Assembly (NCBI GenBank): GCA_030424705.1
Contig: JAUHWJ010000185.1
Coordinates: forward strand, 1 to 5,318
From: Alphaproteobacteria bacterium
GTDB lineage: Bacteria; Pseudomonadota; Alphaproteobacteria; Rhodobacterales; Rhodobacteraceae
Length of the DNA stretch: 5,318 nucleotides
Direction of reading: 5' to 3'
Shown: positions 1 to 5,318 of the stretch, in pieces
How the letters are laid out: each line of letters starts with the position of its first letter
Position numbering within the stretch: position 1 is the first letter of the stretch
The notes under the pieces: generated by a model
Seen by the model: only the letters and a program-made list of their open reading frames with translations
Told to the model about the DNA's origin: nothing
The model's database searches: none
Made by a program: the position numbers and the translations under genes

Positions 1-711
1 GGCCTCGGCGCCGTCCTCGCCCGCGACCTCGCGGGGCGGGGGGCGCGCCTGTTGCTGGCGGACATCTTGGAGGAGGAGGGGCGGGAGACGGCCGCTTCGC
101 TCGGCGCGGCCTTCCACCCGGTGGACCTCGGCGAGCCCGCCTCCGTCGCCGCGCTCGGCGACTGGGCGGCGGCGGAGACGGGGGGGCGGCTCCACGGGCT
201 CCTCAACAACGGCGCCATCGCGACCGGGATCGGCGGGATCGGGTTCGAGGAGATCGAGCTCGAAACCTGGGACCGGGTGATGCGCGTGAACGTGCGCGGG
301 ACCTGGCTGACGACGCGGGCCTGCGCGCCCCTGCTTTCCGCCTCGGGCTCGGGCCGGATCGTCAACATCGCCTCGGACACCGCGCTCTGGGGCGCGCCGC
401 GGCTCCTGTCCTATGTCGCGTCGAAGGGTGCGGTGATCTCCATGACGCGGAGCCTCGCGCGGGAGCTGGGGCCGAAGGGCGTCGGCGTCGCCGCCGTCGC
501 GCCCGGCATCCTTGCGACGGAGAGCACGGACTATGTGCCCGAGGCGCGGCACAGGCTCTATGCCGAGGGGCGCGCCGCGCCGGGCGGGCGACCGGGCGGC
601 GCGATGGGGCCGGAGGAGATTGCGCCGACGGTCGCCTTCCTCCTCTCCGAAGGGGCGCTGGCGGTGACGGGGCAGGTTCTGCCCGTCAACAACGGGTTCG
701 TTTTCGCATGA
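1..711 (+). CDS. Classical SDR oxidoreductase, 5'-truncated by window edge
   Basis: This is a classical short-chain dehydrogenase/reductase, probably oxidising or reducing an alcohol/ketone with a nicotinamide cofactor in the cytoplasm. The frame is open to base 1, so the start codon lies outside. The first visible residues (GLG) are the end of the TGxxxGxG cofactor loop, so only about 15-20 N-terminal residues are missing; 236 residues are visible. In fragment numbering, Asp21 ends the second beta strand (LLLAD), which in this family favours NAD(H) over NADP(H). The catalytic tetrad is complete: Asn97, Ser125, Tyr138 and Lys142 (YVASK), with the usual 13-residue Ser-Tyr spacing. The structural NNAG motif reads NNGA (69-72). 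The C-terminus (VTGQVLPVNNGFVFA) matches the family's usual end. The stop overlaps the next start (ATGA). A TTG at 52 could be mistaken for a start, but it would remove the cofactor loop. The family is certain; the substrate is unknown. Confidence 0.93.
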   Translation, partial: GLGAVLARDLAGRGARLLLADILEEEGRETAASLGAAFHPVDLGEPASVAALGDWAAAETGGRLHGLLNNGAIATGIGGIGFEEIELETWDRVMRVNVRGTWLTTRACAPLLSASGSGRIVNIASDTALWGAPRLLSYVASKGAVISMTRSLARELGPKGVGVAAVAPGILATESTDYVPEARHRLYAEGRAAPGGRPGGAMGPEEIAPTVAFLLSEGALAVTGQVLPVNNGFVFA

Positions 712-1508
712 GCATGAAGCGGCATAGATCGGGCGGCTTCGAGTTCCGGGAGCGGGACGGGGCGGGGCCGGTGCTGATCCTCCTGCACGGGATCGGCTCG
801 GCGGCCTCCGGCTTCGCGCCCGTGGTCGAGCGGCTGCCGCTTGACTGGCGGGTGATCGCCTGGGAGGCGCCGGGCTATGCCGGCTCGAAGCCGCTGAGGG
901 CAAAGTGGCCGCTCGCGGCGGACTACGCAGATGCGCTCGCCGGGCTGATGGACCGACTCGGGATCGCGCGGGCGGCGCTGGCCGGGCATTCGCTCGGCGC
1001 GCTGGTCGCCGGGGCCTTCGCGGCCTCGCGGCCCGAACGTGTAACGCGGCTTCTCTTCGCTTCGCCGGCGCTCGGGCACGGGCGGGCGCAGGGCGACCTC
1101 TCGCCGGAGGCGGCGACGCGGATCGCGGCGCTCGAGGCGGAGGGGGCGGAGGCCTTCGCCGCCGCGCGGGCGCCGCGGCTCCTGCACCGGGGCGAGCCGG
1201 CGGCGCTGGAGGTGGTGCGGGGCATGATGGCTTCGGTGAAGCTCCCCGGCTATGCGCAGGCGGCGCGGATGCTCTCCTCCGGCGACCTGCTGGCGGACGC
1301 GGCGCGGATCGGAGCGCCGGCGGATGTGATCTGCGGGGCGGAGGATGCGGTGACGCCGCCCGAGGGCGCGCGCCGGCTCTTCGCGGCGCTGAAGCGGCCG
1401 GGCGCGCTGACGCTCGTTCCCGAAACGGGGCATGCGCTGGCGACCGAGGCGCCGGAGGCCTTCGCCGCCGCGCTCCGCGCGCTGATGGTTCAAGGAGAAA
1501 CGGCATGA
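708..1508 (+). CDS. Alpha/beta-hydrolase
   Basis: This 266-residue cytoplasmic alpha/beta-hydrolase has no signal peptide. Visible landmarks in order: the oxyanion-hole motif LHGIGSAA (26-33), the strand/loop AWEAPGYAGS (51-60), the nucleophile elbow GHSLG (93-97, Ser95), a helical cap region of about 125-195, the acid GAEDAVTP (Asp213) and the catalytic histidine ETGHAL (His242). The triad Ser95-Asp213-His242 is therefore complete and the length is normal. The family includes esterases, lactonases such as 3-oxoadipate enol-lactonase, and C-C hydrolases of meta-cleavage pathways. The elbow here is GHSLGA rather than the GNSMGG typical of meta-cleavage-product hydrolases, so an ester or lactone substrate is at least as likely as a C-C bond. 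ATG 708 overlaps the previous stop (ATGA) and has no clear Shine-Dalgarno, which suggests translational coupling. An in-frame ATG at 714 is an alternative start that would remove two residues. Confidence 0.93.
   Translation: MSMKRHRSGGFEFRERDGAGPVLILLHGIGSAASGFAPVVERLPLDWRVIAWEAPGYAGSKPLRAKWPLAADYADALAGLMDRLGIARAALAGHSLGALVAGAFAASRPERVTRLLFASPALGHGRAQGDLSPEAATRIAALEAEGAEAFAAARAPRLLHRGEPAALEVVRGMMASVKLPGYAQAARMLSSGDLLADAARIGAPADVICGAEDAVTPPEGARRLFAALKRPGALTLVPETGHALATEAPEAFAAALRALMVQGETA
1493..1497 (+). promoter_or_regulatory. Shine-Dalgarno for the VOC dioxygenase gene
   Basis: AGGAG lies 7 bases before ATG 1505, inside the last codons of the hydrolase gene. It is the strongest ribosome-binding site in the window. 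It fixes the start at 1505, although the reading frame stays open upstream to 905. Confidence 0.8.
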
Positions 1509-2440
1509 GCGACACGGTGCGCGTCGGCTCCCTTTCGGGCGTCGTGATGCGGGGGCCGGGCCTGACGGCGACCTTGCCCTTCTACGAGGACATGTGGGGG
1601 CTGAGGCTCGCCCATGCGGAGCCGGGCGCGGCCTGGCTCCGGGGCACGGGCGAGGAGCCGTTCCTCTACGGCCTTCGCGATGCGCCCGTCTTCGGGATCG
1701 ACCATATCGAATTCCGGGTCGAGAGCGCGGCGGCGCTGGCGGCGCTTCATTCGCAGGTCTCCGCTCGCGCGCCGGCGCATGGCGGGGCCGTGCTCTCCGC
1801 CCCTGCGCCGATGGCGGACCATATCGGCGGAACCGGCTTCGAGATTCTGGACCCGGACAATCGCCGCATCCGCTTCCGGCATGATGGTTTGAGGCTGAAC
1901 GAAGAGCCGGAATGGGCGAAGCCGCGCAAGGTCTCCCATGTCGTGCTCAACACGCCGGACATGGAGGCGCGGCAGCGCTTCTTCGAGGAGGTTCTGGGCT
2001 TCCGCGTTTCCGACTATTCGGCGGACCAGATGGTGTTCCTCCGCTGCGCGACGGATCATCACTCCATCGCCCTGGTGCGGGGCGCCTACGCCAGCGTCAA
2101 CCATGTCGCCTTCGAGATGCCGACGCTGGACGAGTTCATGCGCGGGATCGGGCGCATGAAGCAGAAAGGGCATCACCCGACCTGGGGGCCGGGGCGGCAC
2201 GGGCCGGGGAACAATCCCTTCGCCTATTTCTGCTCGCCCTCCGGCTTCGTGATCGAGTTCACCTCGGAATTGCAGCAGATCGACGAGGCGACGCACCGCG
2301 CCAAGGTCTGGTCCCGCGACGACCCGGAATCGATGGACCGCTGGATGACGGCGGGCCCGCCGACCCCGGCGCAGCGCGCGATCATGCAGGGGCGGCCCGA
2401 TCCGGGCTTCCCGGAGCTGCGGGCGCAGGGGGCGCGGTGA
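1505..2440 (+). CDS. VOC-family type I extradiol dioxygenase-like protein
   Basis: This 311-residue protein has two vicinal-oxygen-chelate (VOC) modules, about 8-126 and 139-255, followed by a polar, Pro-rich tail of about 55 residues. The layout is that of type I extradiol ring-cleavage dioxygenases (2,3-dihydroxybiphenyl 1,2-dioxygenase class), which open catechol-like rings using Fe(II) or Mn(II). The C-terminal module has the expected metal ligands His145 (KVSHVVL), His200 (SVNHVAF) and Glu251 (VIEF). It also has His186 (TDHHS), His232 (GRHGPGNN) and Tyr241, which fit the acid-base and second-shell residues of that class. The N-terminal module keeps His67 but lacks the other ligands, as is usual there. 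The extradiol signature is recognisable but degenerate: Ala240 before the Tyr, and Ser244 before Pro. The start overlaps the hydrolase stop (ATGA). A ring-cleavage role is probable but the substrate is unknown; another VOC oxygenase or isomerase activity remains possible. Confidence 0.9.
   Translation: MSDTVRVGSLSGVVMRGPGLTATLPFYEDMWGLRLAHAEPGAAWLRGTGEEPFLYGLRDAPVFGIDHIEFRVESAAALAALHSQVSARAPAHGGAVLSAPAPMADHIGGTGFEILDPDNRRIRFRHDGLRLNEEPEWAKPRKVSHVVLNTPDMEARQRFFEEVLGFRVSDYSADQMVFLRCATDHHSIALVRGAYASVNHVAFEMPTLDEFMRGIGRMKQKGHHPTWGPGRHGPGNNPFAYFCSPSGFVIEFTSELQQIDEATHRAKVWSRDDPESMDRWMTAGPPTPAQRAIMQGRPDPGFPELRAQGAR
2427..2432 (+). promoter_or_regulatory. Shine-Dalgarno for the second SDR gene
   Basis: AGGGGG lies 7 bases before ATG 2440, within the last codons of the VOC gene. 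It favours ATG 2440. A GTG at 2437 is also in frame and is the only close alternative start. Confidence 0.55.
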
Positions 2441-3228
2441 TGGATTACGGCTTTCAGGGCCGCGTCGCCGTCGTCACCGGCGGCTCCTCCGGCATCGGGC
2501 TCGCGACGGTCAGGACGCTGCTCGGCTCCGGCGCCCGCGTCGCGCTCTGCGCGCGGAACGAGGGGCGGCTGGCGGATGTCGCCGCCGTGCTGAAGCGGGA
2601 TTTCGGGGCGGAGCGCGTGCTGGCGACAGCGCTCGACGTGCTGGACGAGGCGGCGGTGGAGGCTTTCGCGGTGGAGGTGGCGGCGGCGTTCGGCGGATGC
2701 GACCTCCTCGTGAACAATGCCGGGCAGGGCCGCATCTCCACCTTCGCGGATACCGGGGATGCGGACTGGCGGGCGGAGCTGGACCTCAAGCTCTTCAGCC
2801 AGATCCGCCCGGTTCGCGCCTTCCTGCCGATGCTGCGGGAGGCGCGAGGCGCGATCGTCGCGGTCAACTCGCTGCTCGCCTATCAGCCGGAGCCGCATAT
2901 GGTCTGCACCTCGGCGGCGCGGGCGGGGGTTCAGAATCTTCTGAAATCCCTGTCAGTCGAGCTGGCGCCCGCGGTGCGGGTCAACTCCGTGCTGCTCGGC
3001 CTCGTCGGCTCCGGCCAGTGGACCCGCCGGTTCGCGGAGCGGGAGGACAAGAGCCAGAGCCGGGAGGCGTGGTATGCGGCGCTCGCCGCAAGGAAGGGAA
3101 TCCCCCTCGGCCGTCTCGGCGACCCGGAGGAGGCGGCGGCGGCCATCGCCTTCCTCGGCTCGCCCGCCGCCAGCTACATCACCGGCGCCCAGCTCGAAGT
3201 TTCGGGCGGGCTTTCCCGCCATATCTGA
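2440..3228 (+). CDS. SDR-fold protein with altered catalytic tetrad
   Basis: This 262-residue protein has a normal SDR length and Rossmann fold. It has the cofactor loop TGGSSGIG (13-20), the end of the second strand LCARN with Arg39 (a feature that usually favours NADP(H)), a structural NNAG (92-95), and a C-terminal segment YITGAQLEVSGG (246-257). The active site is unusual. Ser144 is in place (AVNS), but the residue 13 further on, normally the catalytic Tyr, is Thr157. The residue four after that, normally Lys, is Arg161 (TSAAR). The tetrad Asn, aligned by its spacing from Trp110, is Lys117. Tyr148 (LLAY) is nearby but off register. The region is otherwise well formed and in frame, so this looks like a specialised subfamily, not decay. 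It may use a different catalytic mechanism, bind cofactor without classical catalysis, or act as a partner protein. ATG 2440 shares its A with the previous stop (TGATG). Confidence 0.9.
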   Translation: MDYGFQGRVAVVTGGSSGIGLATVRTLLGSGARVALCARNEGRLADVAAVLKRDFGAERVLATALDVLDEAAVEAFAVEVAAAFGGCDLLVNNAGQGRISTFADTGDADWRAELDLKLFSQIRPVRAFLPMLREARGAIVAVNSLLAYQPEPHMVCTSAARAGVQNLLKSLSVELAPAVRVNSVLLGLVGSGQWTRRFAEREDKSQSREAWYAALAARKGIPLGRLGDPEEAAAAIAFLGSPAASYITGAQLEVSGGLSRHI

Positions 3229-3231
3229 GGA
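3227..3231 (+). promoter_or_regulatory. Shine-Dalgarno for the ThDP enzyme gene
   Basis: GAGGA lies 7 bases before ATG 3239 and overlaps the stop codon of the second SDR gene (TGAGGA). It decides the start of the ThDP gene, whose frame is open upstream to 3074 inside the SDR gene. Confidence 0.75.
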
Positions 3232-3238
3232 CCTTGCG

Positions 3239-4924
3239 ATGAAACCCGCGACGATCGAGCCCGAGGCGGCGCAGCAGGCGGAAACGGTCGGCGACTTCAT
3301 CGCCCGCTGGCTGGCGGAGGTGGGCGTGACGACGATCTTCGGCGTCATCTCCATCCATAACATGCCGATCCTCGACGCGGTCGCGCGGCAGGGGCGCATA
3401 CGCTTCGTGCCCGCGCGCGGCGAGGCGGGGGCGATGAACATGGCGGACGCCTATGCGCGGGTGACGGGCGGGCTCGGAATCTGCATGACTTCGACCGGCA
3501 CGGCGGCGGGCAACGCCGCGGGCGCGCAGGCGGAGGCGCTGACGGCGGGCTCGCCCGTGCTTCACATCACCAGCCAGGTGGACCTCGCCTTCGCGGACCG
3601 GGACCGTGCGCCGATCCATGACGTGCCGCGGCAGCCGGAGATGCTGCGCGGCGTCTCCAAGGCCGTGATCCGGATGTGGGATGCGAGCGGGGCGGTGGGC
3701 GCGCTGACCGCCGCTGTCTCCGCCGCGCTCTCGGCGCCGACGGGGCCGGTGAGCCTCGAGATTCCGGTGGATGTGCAGCGCGCAGCGGCGGCGCCGCAGC
3801 CGCGGGTCTTTGCGCCCGTTCCGGTTCGGCCGCTCGCGGCGGAGGCGGCGCTCGACGCGATGGCGGAGGCGATATGCGGCGCGCGGCGCCCGCTGCTCTG
3901 GCTCGGCGGCGGGGCGCGGGGCGCGGCGGCGGAGGCGACGGAACTGATGCGGCGGGGCTTCGGCGTCGTCACCTCCACCAATGGCAGGGCGGTCGTTCCC
4001 GAGGATTCCGCGGCGACGCTCGGCGCCTTCAACATGACGCCGGAGGCGGCGGAGCTTTACCGGACATGCGACCTCATGCTCGTCGTCGGCTCGCGGCTCC
4101 GGGGCAACGAGACGCGCAACAACCAGATGCCGCTGCCGCGCCCGCTCCTCCAGATCGATGCGGCGGCGGAGCAGGGCGGGCGGAACTATCCGGTGGAGAT
4201 TTTCGCGCATGGGGACGCGGCGGATGCGCTTTCGCGCCTGCTTTCGAAGCTTCCCGAAAAGCTTGAAACGGACCCGAACCTGCCCTTCGACATCGCGCGC
4301 GCCCGCGCCGGTTCCGAGGGGCGGATGCGCTCCCTTCTCGGCCCCTACGCCGTGATCGCGGACGCGCTGGCGGAGCGCGTCTCCAAGGGCGGGCATCCGT
4401 GGGTGCGGGACGTGACGATCTCCAACTCCACCTTCGGCAACCGCCATGTGCGGATCGCCGGTCCGCGGCTCGGCGTCCATGCGCTTGGCGGCGGGATCGG
4501 GCAGGGGCTCGCCATGGGGATCGGCGCGGCGCTGGCGACGCCCGGGCCGAAGGCGGTGACGCTGGTGGGCGACGGCGGCGCCATGCTCGGCCTTGCGGAG
4601 ATGATCACGGCGGTCGATGAGGCCGCGCCGCTCGTCTATGTGCTGATGAACGACCGGGCCTATGGCGTGATCGAGAACATCCAGGACGCGCAATATGGCG
4701 GGCGGCGGCACTGGTCGAAACTCGCCGTGCCGGATTTCGCGGGGTTCTGCGCCTCCGTCGGGATGCCGCACCGGCGCTGCGCCGATGTCGAGGCCTTCGG
4801 CGCGATGCTGGACGAGGCGCTGGCGGCGGAGGGGCCGCAGCTGATCGAGGTCGACATGGTCGCGATCGGCCCCTTCGCGGAGAGTTTCGCCGGCCCGCCG
4901 GCCGGCGCGGCGGGCAAGGGCTGA
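3239..4924 (+). CDS. Thiamine-diphosphate-dependent enzyme, ALS/BFDC superfamily
   Basis: This 561-residue enzyme has the three-domain layout of acetolactate synthase, benzoylformate decarboxylase and relatives, which cleave or form C-C bonds next to a carbonyl using ThDP. The N-terminal PYR domain (about 14-180) holds the cofactor-activating Glu62 in PARGEAGAMNMADAYAR. The central domain is about 195-335 (WLGGGARG; LMLVVGSRLRG). The C-terminal PP domain (about 365-545) has the GGGIGQGLAMGIGAA loop and the ThDP/Mg motif GDG (444-446) followed by NDRAYG (471-476), in which Asp472 sits where many relatives have Asn. The first-strand loop usually reading GxPG is GVISIHNMP (35-43), which places Ser38 and His40 near the substrate site. 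No signal peptide or membrane segment is seen. The last residues (AGPPAGAAGKG) look disordered. The gene starts 10 bases after the SDR stop. The family is certain; whether it is a decarboxylase, carboligase or hydrolase cannot be told. Confidence 0.95.
   Translation: MKPATIEPEAAQQAETVGDFIARWLAEVGVTTIFGVISIHNMPILDAVARQGRIRFVPARGEAGAMNMADAYARVTGGLGICMTSTGTAAGNAAGAQAEALTAGSPVLHITSQVDLAFADRDRAPIHDVPRQPEMLRGVSKAVIRMWDASGAVGALTAAVSAALSAPTGPVSLEIPVDVQRAAAAPQPRVFAPVPVRPLAAEAALDAMAEAICGARRPLLWLGGGARGAAAEATELMRRGFGVVTSTNGRAVVPEDSAATLGAFNMTPEAAELYRTCDLMLVVGSRLRGNETRNNQMPLPRPLLQIDAAAEQGGRNYPVEIFAHGDAADALSRLLSKLPEKLETDPNLPFDIARARAGSEGRMRSLLGPYAVIADALAERVSKGGHPWVRDVTISNSTFGNRHVRIAGPRLGVHALGGGIGQGLAMGIGAALATPGPKAVTLVGDGGAMLGLAEMITAVDEAAPLVYVLMNDRAYGVIENIQDAQYGGRRHWSKLAVPDFAGFCASVGMPHRRCADVEAFGAMLDEALAAEGPQLIEVDMVAIGPFAESFAGPPAGAAGKG
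4242..4268 (+). repeat. Imperfect inverted repeat inside the ThDP gene
   Basis: TTTCGAAGCTT (4242-4252) and AAGCTTGAAA (4259-4268) can pair as a 10-bp stem with one bulged G and a 6-base loop. The segment is much richer in A/T than its surroundings. It encodes the linker between the central and PP domains, with the short peptide repeat KLPEKLE. No T-run follows, so it is not a classical terminator. It may have no function. Confidence 0.4.
4916..4920 (+). promoter_or_regulatory. Possible Shine-Dalgarno for the aspartate dehydrogenase gene
   Basis: AAGGG lies 9 bases before ATG 4930, at the end of the ThDP gene. It is moderate in strength and supports the ATG 4930 start. Confidence 0.5.
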
Positions 4925-4929
4925 GCGCG

Positions 4930-5318
4930 ATGCGGCTCGGCCTCATCGGCTTCGGCGCCATCGGCTCCGCGCTCCTGCCGATGCTGGAGCGGATCGGCGT
5001 CTCTCCGGTGGCGACGCTGGTGCGGATCGAGCGGGTGCGGGAGGCGCCGGCCGGCGTCTCCAGCCTTTCCGCCCTCCTGATGGCGCGGCCGACGCTGGTG
5101 GTCGAGGCTGCGGGGCAGGGGGCGGCGCGGGAGTATGGGCCGGCTATCCTCGGCGCGGGGATCCCGCTCGTCCTCGCCTCGGTCGGCGCGCTCGCCGACC
5201 AGGGCGCGGAGCGGGACTTGCGGGCCGCGGCGGAGGCGGGCGGGGCGCGGCTGATCCTCCCCTCGGGCGCGGCGGGCGGGCTCGATGCGCTTTCGGCGAT
5301 GGCGGCCTCGGGGCCGGT
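4930..5318 (+). CDS. L-aspartate dehydrogenase-like protein, 3'-truncated by window edge
   Basis: The first 129 residues of a Rossmann-fold dehydrogenase are visible, and the frame is open to the window end. The start MRLGLIGFGAIGSALLP carries the dinucleotide motif GFGAIG (7-12). It is followed by VVEAAGQGAAREYGP (77-91), SVGALAD (105-111) and LPSGAAGGLDAL (130-series codons ending near 5292), in the order and spacing known for L-aspartate dehydrogenase (EC 1.4.1.21, often called NadX). That enzyme interconverts L-aspartate and iminoaspartate/oxaloacetate plus ammonia with NAD(P). The full family length is about 265 residues, so half is missing, including the region expected to hold the catalytic His. 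The gene starts 5 bases after the ThDP gene stop, so it belongs to the same operon. That setting suggests a catabolic or amination role in this pathway more than NAD biosynthesis; this is inference. A related amino-acid or imine dehydrogenase specificity is possible. Confidence 0.85.
   Translation, partial: MRLGLIGFGAIGSALLPMLERIGVSPVATLVRIERVREAPAGVSSLSALLMARPTLVVEAAGQGAAREYGPAILGAGIPLVLASVGALADQGAERDLRAAAEAGGARLILPSGAAGGLDALSAMAASGP

Noticed and set aside
558..1493. 311-codon open frame on the - strand opposite the first SDR and the hydrolase
   Set aside because: Low-complexity Arg-rich translation and no family motif; shadow of the + strand genes.
905..1504. N-terminal extension of the VOC gene upstream of 1505
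   Set aside because: The extension translates to Gly/Ala/Arg-rich sequence lying over the hydrolase gene, and the best Shine-Dalgarno points to ATG 1505.
1912..2436. N-terminal extension of the second SDR over the VOC gene
   Set aside because: The SDR fold begins right after 2440, and the extension is an out-of-frame reading of the VOC coding sequence.
2908..2922. Second SDR as a decaying pseudogene because of its lost Tyr and Lys
   Set aside because: The frame is intact over the normal length, with cofactor and structural motifs preserved and tight operon spacing, so a specialised protein fits better.
3074..3238. N-terminal extension of the ThDP gene upstream of 3239
   Set aside because: It overlaps the C-terminal part of the second SDR, is Arg/Pro/Ser-rich, and a Shine-Dalgarno supports ATG 3239.
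3179..4771. 530-codon open frame on the - strand opposite the ThDP gene
   Set aside because: Its translation is Arg/His/Pro-rich with no recognisable fold. Such antisense frames arise from high GC and G/C third positions, and the + strand gene has clear domain motifs.
4889..4912. Overlapping GCCGGC palindromes near the end of the ThDP gene, possible terminator
   Set aside because: No T-run follows, the bases encode a Gly/Ala/Pro tail, and such GC palindromes are expected at this composition.

Overview
The window is a very GC-rich (about 70-75% by eye), fully coding stretch from what is probably a proteobacterium. A high-GC alphaproteobacterium of the Rhodobacterales or Acetobacteraceae type is my best guess, from the strong G/C third-position bias, heavy use of CGG and GCG, and the kind of gene set. 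The assignment is weak because no phylogenetic marker is present.

All six genes lie on the + strand and are packed head to tail as one apparent operon. Both ends of the window cut through a gene. In order: (1) the 3' part of a classical short-chain dehydrogenase/reductase (SDR) with an intact active site (1-711); (2) an alpha/beta-hydrolase with a Ser-Asp-His triad (708-1508); (3) a two-domain VOC-fold protein carrying the metal ligands and second-shell residues of type I extradiol ring-cleavage dioxygenases (1505-2440); (4) a second SDR-fold protein whose catalytic Asn, Tyr and Lys are all replaced (2440-3228); (5) a thiamine-diphosphate enzyme of the acetolactate synthase / benzoylformate decarboxylase superfamily (3239-4924); (6) the 5' half of an L-aspartate dehydrogenase-like protein (4930 to the end). 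The first four genes overlap by 1-4 bases, and the other junctions are 10 and 5 bases. I see no internal promoter, terminator, RNA gene, mobile element or CRISPR, and no gene-free stretch longer than 10 bases.

The gene set reads as a catabolic or small-molecule-processing module: ring opening or C-C oxidation by the VOC enzyme, hydrolysis by the alpha/beta-hydrolase, redox steps by the SDRs, C-C bond cleavage or carboligation by the ThDP enzyme, and ammonia release or capture by the aspartate dehydrogenase-like enzyme. The substrate cannot be read from the sequence, and the pathway order is inference. The most unusual items are the SDR with a K-S-T-R tetrad instead of N-S-Y-K, and the pairing of a ring-cleavage-type dioxygenase with a ThDP enzyme and an aspartate dehydrogenase homologue in one transcription unit.
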